Positions 49,852 through 59,027 of a stretch of 64,000 nucleotides of DNA are shown here, piece by piece (the stretch's first letter is position 1; each line of letters starts with the position of its first letter). Position numbers and translations under genes: made by a program. The notes beneath the pieces were generated by a model. That model made no database searches, was not told the DNA's origin, and worked only from the letters and a program-made list of their open reading frames with translations. Source of the stretch: Halobellus litoreus (GTDB lineage: Archaea > Halobacteriota > Halobacteria > Halobacteriales > Haloferacaceae); the NCBI RefSeq assembly GCF_024464595.1, contig NZ_JANHAW010000001.1, positions 781,083 to 845,082 on the forward strand, in the 5' to 3' direction.

Positions 49852-50649
49852 CTACAGCCCGGTCGGGTGTTCGAGCACGGTCGTCGCGAGCCCCCACTCC
49901 GAGACGAGGTCGGCGAGCGACTCGACGCCGAAGGTCTCCGTCGCGTAGTGGCCGGCGAGGAAGACGTGCACGCCCGCTTCGCGGGCCTCGTGGTACGCCT
50001 GTTGCTTCCCTTCCCCGGTGATGAGGGCGTCGACGCCGGCGTCGGCCGCCTCACCGAGCCAGTCCGCGCCGGACCCGGTGACGATAGCGATGTCCCGGAT
50101 CTCGTCGGGGCCGAAGTCGAGGACCTGCGGCGCCCGACCGCCGGTGTCGAGGCCGGCGAGTCGCTCTCGCAGTTCCGCCACGCCGTAGGCGTCCGACGCG
50201 CGGCCGCGCTGGCCGATCGTGACGGGGCCCAGACTTCCGAACGGCTCCCGAGTATCAGCGTCGAGATCCAGGTAGTCCGCGAGGCCGGCGGCGTTCCCGA
50301 GTTCCTGATGCCCGTCGAGCGGGAGGTGCGAGACGTAGAGGGAAAAGTCGTTCTCGACGAGCGCGGCGACGTTCTCGTACTCGCGACCGGTCACGCGGTC
50401 GAGACCGCCCCAGACGAGGCCGTGATGCGTCACGAGCAGGTCCGCGCCCGCCGCGGCCGCGTCTTCGATGGTCGCCGCGGCGGCGTCGACGGCGAACGCG
50501 ACGCGATCGACCGCCGGCGACGAGTCGCGCTCGGTGCGGGAGAGGTCGCCGGGGCCGACCTGGAGGCCGTTCGCGCTGGCGTCGACGTCGGCGTAGGCGT
50601 CGGTGTCGAGTCTCTCGTCGAGTCTGTCGGTGAGCGTCGGAAGTTCCAT
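49852..50649 (-). CDS. Nif3-like dinuclear metal-centre protein
   Basis: 265 residues. GADLLVTHHGLVWGG gives the paired His of the Nif3/DUF34 di-metal site. SLYVSHLPLDGH, VTGSGADWLGEAADAGVDALITGEGK and LAGHYATETFGV provide the rest (His, Glu). The family is widespread and toroidal. It has been called GTP cyclohydrolase I type 2 or metal insertase, but the function is unsettled. Monocistronic between the transducer and agmatinase-like genes. Confidence 0.9.
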   Translation of the reverse strand: MELPTLTDRLDERLDTDAYADVDASANGLQVGPGDLSRTERDSSPAVDRVAFAVDAAAATIEDAAAAGADLLVTHHGLVWGGLDRVTGREYENVAALVENDFSLYVSHLPLDGHQELGNAAGLADYLDLDADTREPFGSLGPVTIGQRGRASDAYGVAELRERLAGLDTGGRAPQVLDFGPDEIRDIAIVTGSGADWLGEAADAGVDALITGEGKQQAYHEAREAGVHVFLAGHYATETFGVESLADLVSEWGLATTVLEHPTGL

Positions 50650-50708
50650 ACGTCGGCCGACGACCGCCGGGCGCTTGTATCTGTATAGACGGCTCGGCGC
50701 GACGTGCG

Positions 50709-51596
50709 CTAGCTGTCGGCGTGGGCGAACACGAACTCCCGGCAGAGCTTCGCCGCCAGCGACGCCGCCTGGCCGTCGTCGCGGTCGTTGACCTCCACCA
50801 CGTCGAAGCCCGCGGCGCGCGGGGCGACGGTCCGGACCACGTCGCGCATCTCGCGCGGCTCCAGCCCGAACGGTTCCGGCGTGCCGGTCCCCGGTGCGAA
50901 CCCCGGATCAGCGGCGTCGACGTCGACGCTCAGGTACGCGCTGCGCCCGTCGAGGTGGGCCGCCAGGTCGAAGTCGGCGACGTCCTCGGGGGCGACGACG
51001 GTCACGTCGTCGGCTTCGGCGCGGTCCCACTCCGCCGGCGAGCCGGTCCGCGCGCCGAGGACGACCGCCTCGTCGACGGCGGCGACGGCGGCGTCCGCTT
51101 CGTTGGCCGCGCCGTCGTCATCTGCCCCGCCCGCGTGGTCGCCGTCTTCCCCGCCCGTCCCGTCGAGGATTCGCCGGGTGACGGTCGCGTGGCTGTACTC
51201 GTTGCCGTCGTACGCCTCGCGCAGGTCGAGGTGTGCGTCGAGGCAGACGAACACCTCCGGCGAGACGGCCTCAACGCCCGCCGCCGTCACGGTGTGCTCG
51301 CCGCCCAGCAGGAGCGGCACGGCATCGTCGCGGACGACGTCCCGGAGTTCGCCCGAGAGCCACGCGAGGTACTCCGCGGCATCGTCCCAGGCGCGGACGT
51401 CGCCGTAGTCGTGGACCGAACAGTCCGAAAAACGCAGGTCGGTTCGCCGGTCGTAGTCGTCGAACGGCCGGGCGAACCGCCGGATTCTCTCGGGACCGAA
51501 GCGGGTCCCGGGTCGAAACGTTGTCGAGATATCCAGCGGGGCGCCCACGACGACGTACGCGGCGTCGGCACGCGATGCGGTCGCCCCTGGGAACAT
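50709..51596 (-). CDS. Agmatinase/arginase family protein (hypusine pathway)
   Basis: 295 residues, ureohydrolase fold. Mn ligands: LLLGGEHTV (His), VCLDAHLDLREAYDGNEYSHA (Asp, His, Asp) and LSVDVDAADPGFAPGTGTPEPFG (Asp, Asp). A low-complexity Asp/Ala insert (about 150-170) is halophile-specific. It starts 6 bp after the aIF5A stop. In Haloferax an agmatinase-like enzyme beside aIF5A is needed to convert the agmatine-derived modification into deoxyhypusine. The same role is likely here. Confidence 0.88.
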   Translation of the reverse strand: MFPGATASRADAAYVVVGAPLDISTTFRPGTRFGPERIRRFARPFDDYDRRTDLRFSDCSVHDYGDVRAWDDAAEYLAWLSGELRDVVRDDAVPLLLGGEHTVTAAGVEAVSPEVFVCLDAHLDLREAYDGNEYSHATVTRRILDGTGGEDGDHAGGADDDGAANEADAAVAAVDEAVVLGARTGSPAEWDRAEADDVTVVAPEDVADFDLAAHLDGRSAYLSVDVDAADPGFAPGTGTPEPFGLEPREMRDVVRTVAPRAAGFDVVEVNDRDDGQAASLAAKLCREFVFAHADS

Positions 51597-51602
51597 CGCC
51601 GA

Positions 51603-51977
51603 TCAGATGATCTTCCGCTGGCCCTCGTACTCGAGGTACTCGATCTCGTCGTCGGGCGAGAGGTCCTCGTCCTCGGGGATGCGCATCGTGAACGTCTGGT
51701 AGGTCTCGAGGTCCATAATCTGGGCGTCGTCGTCGGTCACGGAGACGATCTGGCCCTGCTTGCGCTCGATGATCGGCACCCACACCTTCGCGTCGACCGG
51801 CTGGCTCAGCGATCGCTTCTTGTCGTCGAAGACTCCCTTCCCCTCGACACGCGCCTTGGCGCTGCCGTGCTTCCCGGGCTTGGCGGTGCTGTAGGCGTTG
51901 ATCTTACAAGGCGAGTCTTCCATCATCACGTAGCTGCCTTCCTGCAGTTCGCGGACCTGCTTCTGCTCTTTCGGCAT
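51603..51977 (-). CDS. Translation factor aIF5A
   Basis: 124 residues. [27 protein letters not shown] starts the SH3-like domain. [14 protein letters not shown] holds the hypusination Lys (Lys36 in PGKHG). The C-terminal OB domain includes [19 protein letters not shown]. It relieves ribosome stalling at polyproline and similar sites. Followed at 6 bp by the agmatinase-like gene, with deoxyhypusine synthase 5 kb further on. ATG 51977 has a short leader. Confidence 0.95.
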   Translation of the reverse strand: MPKEQKQVRELQEGSYVMMEDSPCKINAYSTAKPGKHGSAKARVEGKGVFDDKKRSLSQPVDAKVWVPIIERKQGQIVSVTDDDAQIMDLETYQTFTMRIPEDEDLSPDDEIEYLEYEGQRKII

Positions 51978-52065
51978 ACGTCGGGATTGACGTGTGGTCG
52001 GTATAAACGGTTTGGAAACGCCGCGTGGCTTCGGTGAGACCCCGGAACTCACTCGGCTTCTCACA

Positions 52066-52146
52066 ATGATGACTCTCACTTTTTATCGCCGAGCGCCACC
52101 CCCGCTGGCGGTGCTCAGCGGTCAGAAACGAGAGTAACCGGTATCA
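52066..52146. repeat. Palindromic intergenic element, copy 2
   Basis: About 80 bp. The inner stem CGCCGAGCGCCACCCCCGC...GGCGGTGCTCAGCGG is related to copies 1 and 3. The right end CGAGAGTAACCGGTATCA is nearly intact, and the left end (ATGATGACTCTCACTTT) has diverged. The final TCA (52144-52146) is the stop codon of the DUF5518-like gene. Confidence 0.65.
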
Positions 52147-52584
52147 GGCGTCGTCCGGTTCGCCGTCCGTCGGCCGAGGCTGCGGCTGGCCGTTCGATCG
52201 ATCGCTTCGATCGTCCCGTCGGCGAGCGAGGCTCCCGAGCGCGCCGGCCGCCACGTTCGGGAGGCTCGCGCTCAGGAGAATCGCCGTCGTCGCCTCTCCC
52301 GCGGTGTCTAAGAGCGGCAGCAGGAACTCGATGGGGAACGGCAGCGGCGCGTCGGTGACGACCGAGAGCACGACTAGCCCGGGGATGAGGACGATTCCCC
52401 ACGCCATCGCGGTCAGCAGTCCGTGCCACGCCCCTTCGGCGGGCTCGTCGCCCGCGAGGTACCCCGCGAGCGCGCTCCCGGCGAGCCCGCCGACGAGCGT
52501 CACTCGCCCGGTCGCGGCGAAGACGAGCGCCTCGCTGCAGGCCGCGAGTGCGAACCCGCCCGCGACGGCCCGCCATCGCGTCAT
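52144..52584 (-). CDS. DUF5518-like membrane protein
   Basis: 146 residues from ATG 52584. Four hydrophobic segments, with GGLAGSALAGYLAGDEPAEGAWHGLLTAMAWG matching the glycine-rich helix pair and GAWHGLL motif of haloarchaeal DUF5518. The polar C-terminal tail (RRRDDRSDRSNGQPQPRP) ends at a stop provided by the palindromic element. Function unknown. Confidence 0.75.
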   Translation of the reverse strand: MTRWRAVAGGFALAACSEALVFAATGRVTLVGGLAGSALAGYLAGDEPAEGAWHGLLTAMAWGIVLIPGLVVLSVVTDAPLPFPIEFLLPLLDTAGEATTAILLSASLPNVAAGALGSLARRRDDRSDRSNGQPQPRPTDGEPDDA

Positions 52585-52728
52585 ACTCGCGCTGTGGTCG
52601 CTCCCCCGGATAAAACTACGTGTCAAATATTCAATGGTGATAACGGACCGGCGGACCGGCGGCAAATTCGGGTAGCGAGACACCGTCGAAATCGAGTGAC
52701 GGAACGGTGGAAGCAGCGAGGGCGTGGG

Positions 52729-54408
52729 TTACTTTCGGCCGCGTCGCTCGCGCATACTCTGCCGCGTGAACTGCGGTTTCGCTCGAATACCCTTTTTCCG
52801 ACGGAACGAACGGTACAGCGCCACCAACGCCGGCAGCGTCAGCACCGCGGCCACGGCCGCCGGAACCACGCTCGCCCCCTCGAACGCGTAGAGAATCGCC
52901 GTCGAGAGCGCCCCGACGGCGACGAAGAGGCCGTAGACGATCCGGCGGGCGAGTCGGTCCAGCACGTCGTTCTCGTCCTCCAGACGGACGTTGACCGCGA
53001 GGTTCTCGTTCTCGACGCGGTCGAGGGCTCGGTTCAGTTTCGGTGGCACCTCGAACAGGGCCCGAGAGGTCTCCTGAACCTGTTTCCCGCCCTTCTGAAT
53101 CAACTGCCGGGCCGTCTCCTCGTAGTAGCCCTCCTCTTCGAGGTAGTCGGTCGCGACGGAGATGAAGTCGAAGTCGGGGTCGAGCGTCACGCAGACGCCT
53201 TCGACGACGGTCGCGACCCGGAGCACCAACGCCAGGTCCTGCGGCAGTCGCAGCGGGAACTCGTAGATGGTCGACTCCACCTGTTCGATGATCTGCTGGA
53301 CGCGGTACTGCTCGATGTCCTCCCCGCGGGCGTCGGCGATGGCCAGTTCCATCACGTCGCCCATCACCTGCCTGTCGGCCTCCGGCGAGAGCGTCCCCAT
53401 CTCGATGAGCGTGTCGAGGATGGCGTCGATGTTCTGGTTCGCGACGGCGACGTAGAAGTCGATGATCTTCTCCTGGATGAACGGTTCGACCCGCCCGGAC
53501 ATCCCGAAGTCGTAGAAGATGACCTCGCCGTCGTCGGTGACTGCGAGGTTCCCCGGGTGGGGGTCGGCGTGGAAGACGCCGTCGTCGACGATCATCTGGA
53601 GGTAGACGCGCTGGAGCGTCGTCGCCAGCTGTGTGCGGTCGATCCCCTTCTCGTCGAGCGTCTCGACGTCGTTGATCTTCGTTCCCGGGAGGTACTCCAT
53701 CGTGAGCACGCGCGGTCCGGAACGCGCGTCGATGGGTCGCGGGATCCGGATCTCCGGGCTGTCGGCGAAGTTCGCCTTGATCTCTTCGAGAATACGCTTT
53801 TCCCGGCTGTAGTCCATCTCCTGGCGGATCGTCTTCGCGAACTCGTCGGCGAGGTTCTCCAGCGAGAACGCCCGTCCCTGCCCGATGAAGCGCCGGATGA
53901 GCGGCAGCGACCACCGGACCACGCGGAGGTCGGCCTCGACGAGGTCCTCGATCCCCGGGCGGCGGACCTTCACTGCGACCGGCTCATCGTCGTACCGCGC
54001 GGTGTACACCTGGCCCAGGCTCGCGCCGCTGATCGGGTCGCGGTCGAAGTCCTCGAACGCGTCGTCCACGGGACCGAGTTCCGCTTCGAGGACCTGCCGC
54101 GACTCCTCCCAGGGGGCCGGCGGAACGTCGTCCTGGAGGCTCGACAGCACGTCGATGTACTCCGCCGGCAGGATGTCCGGGCGAGTCGAGAGCAGTTGCC
54201 CCAGTTTGATGAACGTCGGTCCCAGCGTCAGCAGGGAGTCCAGGAGGATTTCTGCGCGTTCGATGCGGGTCTCGGTGTCGACGCGTCGGCTCCCGCCGAA
54301 CAGGACGTACTTCCGTCGATCCCGGGTGTACGCGACGATCAGCGGGAAGAACTGTCGGACGACGACGAGGAATCGCCAGTACGCGCGGAGGTTCACCAGC
54401 GTGACCAC
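52729..54408 (-). CDS. UbiB/ABC1 (AarF) family atypical kinase
   Basis: About 559 residues from GTG 54408, which lies 7 bp after the Hsp20 stop. An ATG at 54456 would overlap Hsp20 by 41 bp and is the alternative. The hallmark motifs are TFIKLGQLLSTRPDILP (KxGQ), GASLGQVYTAR (Ala-rich nucleotide loop), VAVKVRRPG, HADPHPGNLAV (catalytic) and YDFGMSGRV (DFG). Two C-terminal membrane helices (about 505-545) anchor it. The family supports isoprenoid quinone synthesis or lipid homeostasis. Confidence 0.92.
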   Translation of the reverse strand: MVTLVNLRAYWRFLVVVRQFFPLIVAYTRDRRKYVLFGGSRRVDTETRIERAEILLDSLLTLGPTFIKLGQLLSTRPDILPAEYIDVLSSLQDDVPPAPWEESRQVLEAELGPVDDAFEDFDRDPISGASLGQVYTARYDDEPVAVKVRRPGIEDLVEADLRVVRWSLPLIRRFIGQGRAFSLENLADEFAKTIRQEMDYSREKRILEEIKANFADSPEIRIPRPIDARSGPRVLTMEYLPGTKINDVETLDEKGIDRTQLATTLQRVYLQMIVDDGVFHADPHPGNLAVTDDGEVIFYDFGMSGRVEPFIQEKIIDFYVAVANQNIDAILDTLIEMGTLSPEADRQVMGDVMELAIADARGEDIEQYRVQQIIEQVESTIYEFPLRLPQDLALVLRVATVVEGVCVTLDPDFDFISVATDYLEEEGYYEETARQLIQKGGKQVQETSRALFEVPPKLNRALDRVENENLAVNVRLEDENDVLDRLARRIVYGLFVAVGALSTAILYAFEGASVVPAAVAAVLTLPALVALYRSFRRKKGIRAKPQFTRQSMRERRGRK

Positions 54409-54415
54409 CCGGCGG

Positions 54416-54784
54416 TTACGCGTCGTCTCCGGCCGACGTGATCGGAATCGTCTCACCCGCCGCGGCGTCTCGCTTCGGAAGCGTGATCGTGAAGACGCCG
54501 CGTTCGACTTCCGCGGACGCGCCGGCGCCGGTCGCGTCCGGCGGCAGCGGCAGTTCGGCGTCGATGAACAGCGAGCGCCCCTCGTCGACGTAGGCGAACG
54601 ACGCGGGGATGGCCTTCTCCCGTCTCGCTTCGACGACGAGCCGTCCGCGTTCGACGCGTAACTCGGCGGTCTCGGCCGTCACTCCGGGGAGATCGAGCAC
54701 GATCCGGTAGGCGTCCTCGGACTCGAGCAGGTCGGCGAACACCGACTCCGGGAGTTCCCGAAGCGCGTCCCGCAGTGTTGTCAT
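54416..54784 (-). CDS. Hsp20 (alpha-crystallin) family small heat-shock protein
   Basis: 122 residues from ATG 54784. A short N-terminal arm (MTTLRDALRELPESVFADL) precedes the alpha-crystallin domain: YRIVLDLPGVTAETAELRVERGRLVVEARR, and the C-terminal GVFTITLPKRDAA with the conserved strand end. The usual C-terminal IxI is seen as IPI. ATP-independent chaperone. Probably co-transcribed with the UbiB gene. Confidence 0.85.
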   Translation of the reverse strand: MTTLRDALRELPESVFADLLESEDAYRIVLDLPGVTAETAELRVERGRLVVEARREKAIPASFAYVDEGRSLFIDAELPLPPDATGAGASAEVERGVFTITLPKRDAAAGETIPITSAGDDA

Positions 54785-55005
54785 AGCCTCCGCTAGGAAC
54801 GGCGGGTCGAAAAACCCCGCGGTTGTCCCGCGGGACGTGGGCCACAAGAGCTACAAGTGCCGATTTCCGTCGGTCCGTGCGAACCGACTCGACGTCTCTG
54901 AACCGCCATTCGGTCGTCTCCGAACGTCGCCGGATGCGACGGGACGTCCTCCGTCGGGCGGCGCGTGCCGCGGCTCTTTTTGTACTCGCGGCCGCAACGT
55001 CTCGT

Positions 55006-56304
55006 ATGGATTCTGCGGACACCGACGACACGTCGCCCGAGCGTCAGTCGGCCGGGTTCAAGGACCGAACCCGGGTCGACGCCGCCCGGCGGACGCTGCT
55101 GGACGCGGCGACGCCACACGACCGAACCGACCGACTCTCGCTCGTCCCCGCGGACGGCCGCGCGCTCGCGGAGCCGATCGCCTCCGCGCGCGCCGTCCCG
55201 GACTACGAGCGCGCGGCGATGGACGGCTGGGCGGTCCGCGCCCGCGACACCTTCGGCGCGTCGGACCGCTCCCCGGGCGTCCTGCGCGTCGCGGACGGGG
55301 AGGCCGAGTCCGTCCCCGAGACGCCCGTCGGCCCCGAGACCGCCGTCCGGGTTCACACCGGCAGCGAACTCCCCGAGGGGGCCGACGCCGTCGTGATGAT
55401 CGAACACGCCGAGCGCGTCGGCGACGACCTCGAAGTCTTCGACGCCGTCACCGAGGGCGAGAACGTCGCGCCCGTCGGCGAGGACGTCGCCGAGGGCCAG
55501 GAGCTGTTCGAGCCGGGCCACCGCCTCCGGCCCTCCGACCTCGGCCTCTTGAAGTCCGTCGGCGTCGACCGCGTGAGCGTCTACGAACGGCCCACGGTCG
55601 GCGTGATCCCGACCGGCGAGGAGTTGGTCCAGGAGGACCCCAAGCCGGGCGAGGTGATCGAGACCAACGGGCTCACCGTCTCCCGACTCGTCGAGCGCTG
55701 GGGCGGCCTCCCCACCTACCGCAACGTCGTCACCGACGACGAGTCGGCACTGCGGGCGGCGATCCAGCGTGACCTGACGAAAGACGTCGTGGTGACGACC
55801 GGCGGCTCCTCGGTGGGCGCGCGCGACCTCCTCCCGGAGGTCGTCGACGACCTCGGCGAAGTGCTCGTCCACGGCGTCGCGCTCAAGCCGGGGCACCCCG
55901 TCGCGCTCGGGATCGTCGAGGAGACGCCTGTCGTGATGCTCCCCGGTTACCCCGTCGCGGCCATCGTCAACGCCGTGCAGTTCCTGCGGCCGCTCGTGAA
56001 ACGCGTGGGCCATCTCCCGGACGATCCCCAGCCGACCACCGACGCGCGACTCGCGCGGAAAATCCCGAGCGAACCCGGCGTGCGGACGTTCGCGCGGGTT
56101 CGACTGGCGGACGCCGGAGGCTCTGACACCGGCAGCGAACCGGAGGGCGGCGACCTCCCCGAGGCGACGCCGACCCGCGCGTCCGGGTCGGGCGTCCTCT
56201 CCTCGGTCGCCCTTGCGGACGGCTGGGTCGCCGTTCCCGAGGGGCGCGAGGGCTACGACGCGGGCGAACGCGTCGCCGTCGAGCACTGGGAGTGGTCCGC
56301 GTGA
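55006..56304 (+). CDS. moeA: Molybdopterin molybdenumtransferase MoeA
   Basis: 432 residues from ATG 55006, about 27 bp after a TATA-like CTTTTTGTA (54976-54984), so leaderless. MoeA motifs: VPDYERAAMDGWAVRARDTFGA, VHTGSELPEGADAVVMIEHA, GVIPTGEELV, VVTTGGSSVGARDLLPEVV, HGVALKPGHPVALG and VVMLPGYPVAAI. Inserts molybdate or tungstate into adenylylated molybdopterin. Coupled by GTGA overlap to a second MoeA gene. Haloarchaea often have this tandem, perhaps for Mo and W or for different cofactor steps. Confidence 0.93.
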   Translation: MDSADTDDTSPERQSAGFKDRTRVDAARRTLLDAATPHDRTDRLSLVPADGRALAEPIASARAVPDYERAAMDGWAVRARDTFGASDRSPGVLRVADGEAESVPETPVGPETAVRVHTGSELPEGADAVVMIEHAERVGDDLEVFDAVTEGENVAPVGEDVAEGQELFEPGHRLRPSDLGLLKSVGVDRVSVYERPTVGVIPTGEELVQEDPKPGEVIETNGLTVSRLVERWGGLPTYRNVVTDDESALRAAIQRDLTKDVVVTTGGSSVGARDLLPEVVDDLGEVLVHGVALKPGHPVALGIVEETPVVMLPGYPVAAIVNAVQFLRPLVKRVGHLPDDPQPTTDARLARKIPSEPGVRTFARVRLADAGGSDTGSEPEGGDLPEATPTRASGSGVLSSVALADGWVAVPEGREGYDAGERVAVEHWEWSA

Positions 56305-58196
56305 GCGACCGCAAGGAGTTCCACGACCTCGTCGACCCCGACGTGGCCCACGACGCGATCGAGTCGCTGGAGCTCGCCCCGGCCCCCGAGACGGTCCCGC
56401 TCGCGGAGGCCCGCGGGCGCGTCCTGGCCGAGCGGATCGACGCCGACCTCGACGTGCCGGGGTTCGACCGCGCGAGTATGGACGGCTACGCCGTCCGCGG
56501 CCGCGACACGTTCGGCGCGGACGAGGCCGACCCGGTCGAACTCGACCTCGTCGGCTCGGTCCACGCGGGCACGGAACCCGAGGTGGAAGTCGGCGAGGGC
56601 GAGGCCGCGGAGATCTCCACCGGCGCGGTGATGCCCGACGGCGCGGACGCCGTCGTGATGGTCGAGCGCACCGAGGAAGTGGGCGAGTCCGCCGTCGCCG
56701 TCCGCACGGCCGTCGCGCCCGGTGACAACGTGATGCTCGCCGGCACCGACGTCGCCGCCGGCGCGCGCGCGCTCGGCCCCGGAACGCGGCTCACGCCGCG
56801 GGAGATCGGCCTCCTCTCGGCGCTCGGACTCGACGAGGTGCCCGTCCGCGGCCGGCCGACGGTCGGCATCGTCTCGACGGGCGACGAACTCGTCCGTCCG
56901 GGCGAGGCCCTCCACAGCGAGCGCGGCGAGATCTACGACGTCAATAGCTACACCATCGCCGCGGGCGTCGAGGAGGCGGGCGGCGAGGCGGAACTGTACC
57001 CGCACGCGGGCGACGACTACGAGCAGATGGAGCGGCTGCTCGTCGAGGCCGCCGAGGAGTGCGACCTCGTGCTCTCCTCGGGGTCGACCTCGGCCTCCGC
57101 GGTCGACGTCATCTACCGCGTGATCGAGGAGCGCGGCGACCTCCTCCTGCACGGCGTCGCCGTCAAGCCCGGCAAGCCGATGCTGATCGGGGAACTCGAA
57201 GACAGCGCGTACGTCGGGCTGCCCGGCTACCCGGTCTCCGCGCTCACCATCTTCCAGACGTTCGTCGCGCCCGCGATCCGCGACGCCGCGGGCCTCCCGG
57301 AGCCGCAGACCGCGACCGTGCGCGGAGAAATGGCCGTCCGCGAGCGCTACGCCGAGGGTCGACTGCGACTGATGCCCGTCGGACTCCTGACCGACGAGGT
57401 GGGGGAGACGCTCGTCTACCCGGTCGACAAGGGTTCCGGGGCGACGACCTCGCTCGTCGAGGCCGACGGGATCGTCGCGGTCGATCCCGACACGGAGTAC
57501 CTCGACGCGGGCGAGGCCGTCGACGTTCGACTGTTCTCGCCGGACGTCCGCGCGCCGACGCTGCTGGTCGCTGGCGAGGACGATCCGGCGCTCTCGCGGT
57601 TGCTCGATCGGCTGGACAATCCCCGGTTCCTCCCCGTCGGGAGCCGGGAGGGGCTCCGACGGCTCGGCGGCGGCGTCCCGGACGCGGCCGTCGTCGCGGG
57701 GCCCGTCGACCGCGACGTCGAGAGCGTCGACCTCGGCGGGTGGACCCGCGAGTGGGGACTCGTCGTCGCCGCCGGCAACCCCCTGGGTATCGACGGACTC
57801 GCGGACCTCGCGGATCGCGACCTCGCCTTCGTCAACCGCGGCCGCGACGCGGGAATCCGCGCGAGCCTCGACGCCGCCATCGAGGAGTTGGCCGCCGAGC
57901 GAGGCGCGTCGCGGCCGGCGCTCACGGAGTCGATCCGCGGCTACGAGATCGGCTCGAAGGGGTTCGAGAGCCCCGCCCGCGCGGTCGCTCGGGGGAACGC
58001 AGACGCGGGCCTCGGCCTCCGCGCGACCGCCGAGAAACTCGGGCTCGGGTTCGTCCCGCTCGGGACCGAGTCGGTCAGGATCCGCGCGAACCCGGACCGA
58101 GCGGCGAAGCCCGGCGTCGAGGAACTGGCCGCGGAACTCGAAGGCGCGGCCGAAACGGGGCTGTTCGCGTCGCTCGCGGGCTACGAGAGCGAGTGA
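56301..58196 (+). CDS. MoeA fused to a C-terminal PBP-like (LysR substrate-binding type) domain
   Basis: 631 residues from GTG 56301 (GTGA overlap with moeA). Residues 1-410 repeat the MoeA motifs: VPGFDRASMDGYAVRGRDTFGA, ISTGAVMPDGADAVVMVE, GIVSTGDELVRPG, LVLSSGSTSASAVDVIYRV, HGVAVKPGKPMLIG and VGLPGYPVSALTIF. Residues about 420-630 (LLVAGEDDPALSRLLDRL, VAAGNPLGIDGLADLADRDLAFVNRGRDAGIRASLDAAI, NADAGLGLRATAEKLGLGFVPLG) form a periplasmic-binding-protein-like domain with no signal peptide. It could bind molybdate or tungstate inside the cell. Known in archaea, but its use is not settled. Confidence 0.92.
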   Translation: MSDRKEFHDLVDPDVAHDAIESLELAPAPETVPLAEARGRVLAERIDADLDVPGFDRASMDGYAVRGRDTFGADEADPVELDLVGSVHAGTEPEVEVGEGEAAEISTGAVMPDGADAVVMVERTEEVGESAVAVRTAVAPGDNVMLAGTDVAAGARALGPGTRLTPREIGLLSALGLDEVPVRGRPTVGIVSTGDELVRPGEALHSERGEIYDVNSYTIAAGVEEAGGEAELYPHAGDDYEQMERLLVEAAEECDLVLSSGSTSASAVDVIYRVIEERGDLLLHGVAVKPGKPMLIGELEDSAYVGLPGYPVSALTIFQTFVAPAIRDAAGLPEPQTATVRGEMAVRERYAEGRLRLMPVGLLTDEVGETLVYPVDKGSGATTSLVEADGIVAVDPDTEYLDAGEAVDVRLFSPDVRAPTLLVAGEDDPALSRLLDRLDNPRFLPVGSREGLRRLGGGVPDAAVVAGPVDRDVESVDLGGWTREWGLVVAAGNPLGIDGLADLADRDLAFVNRGRDAGIRASLDAAIEELAAERGASRPALTESIRGYEIGSKGFESPARAVARGNADAGLGLRATAEKLGLGFVPLGTESVRIRANPDRAAKPGVEELAAELEGAAETGLFASLAGYESE

Positions 58197-58229
58197 AGGG
58201 GCCGTTCCGTACTTCCGCTGCGCGTCGGG

Positions 58230-58934
58230 CTATCTGACCTGCCCGCCGTCGGCGGCCACGTCGAAGCCGAAGCCGTCCAGCGGCAGCTCGTCGAACGAGG
58301 AGACGCGGTGGTCCGCGAGGACGCAGCGCCCCCGGTGCTCCGGGGCGTGTCGCTCGACGTGGATGCCGTCGAGTCCGGCATTCCAGGCCGCGCCGACGTC
58401 GCTCGCGCCGTCGCCCGCGAGGACGCCGCGGCCGGGTTGCGCGGGATCCCGACCGAGTCGTTCGATCGCGCGGTGAACCGGGTCTGGATCCGGTTTCCAC
58501 CCGGTCTCGGCCGTGCAGGAGACGAACGCGTCGAACCAGTCGCCGACGTCGAGGTGGTCGACGACCGGTTCGGCGAGGAACGACTGGCAGTGCGTCACGA
58601 CGCCGACCGGGACGTCGGCGGCGACGAGCGCGGAGACGAGGTCGGCGGCGTCGTCGTGGAGGTACGTCGCCTCCGCGCGGGCCTGGGGATCTTCGACCGC
58701 GTGAAACGCCGGCCAGAACGTCTCGGGATCGATTCCCCACTCCCGGAGTTGCGGGTCGCGCGCGCCGCCGAGTCCGTGCCAGATGACTTCCGCCTCGCGG
58801 TCGGTGAACTCCCGGCCGACCCTGTCGCCGACGCGATCGAACACCTCGCGGGTGTAGGACCACTCGGCGTCGACGAGCGTGCCGTCGAGGTCGAAGAGCC
58901 AGAAGTCGTAGGCGGTGTTCGGGTCGGCGTGCAT
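58230..58934 (-). CDS. HAD-family phosphatase
   Basis: 234 residues from ATG 58934. HAD motif I is FWLFDLDGTLVDAEWSYT, motif II VGVVTHCQSF, motif III GWKPDPDPVHRAI, and motif IV GDGASDVGAAWNAGL. The helical cap (REVFDRVGDRVGREFTDREAEVIW) is of the phosphoglycolate phosphatase type (subfamily IA). Substrate unknown. It faces the convergent MoeA-PBP gene. Confidence 0.88.
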   Translation of the reverse strand: MHADPNTAYDFWLFDLDGTLVDAEWSYTREVFDRVGDRVGREFTDREAEVIWHGLGGARDPQLREWGIDPETFWPAFHAVEDPQARAEATYLHDDAADLVSALVAADVPVGVVTHCQSFLAEPVVDHLDVGDWFDAFVSCTAETGWKPDPDPVHRAIERLGRDPAQPGRGVLAGDGASDVGAAWNAGLDGIHVERHAPEHRGRCVLADHRVSSFDELPLDGFGFDVAADGGQVR

Positions 58935-59027
58935 CGGGCAGACGCTACGCCGCGCCCCCGTAAGTGTATTTCGGCGACCACGCGCTGTCGCTGTCGACCG
59001 CTGCCGGAGCGACCCGTGACTCGTTCG

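Noticed and set aside
52423..54441. A 672-codon plus-strand frame opposite the UbiB gene
   Set aside because: Composition is that of a reverse-strand shadow (Arg, Asp, Val, Leu-rich), while the minus strand carries every UbiB motif.
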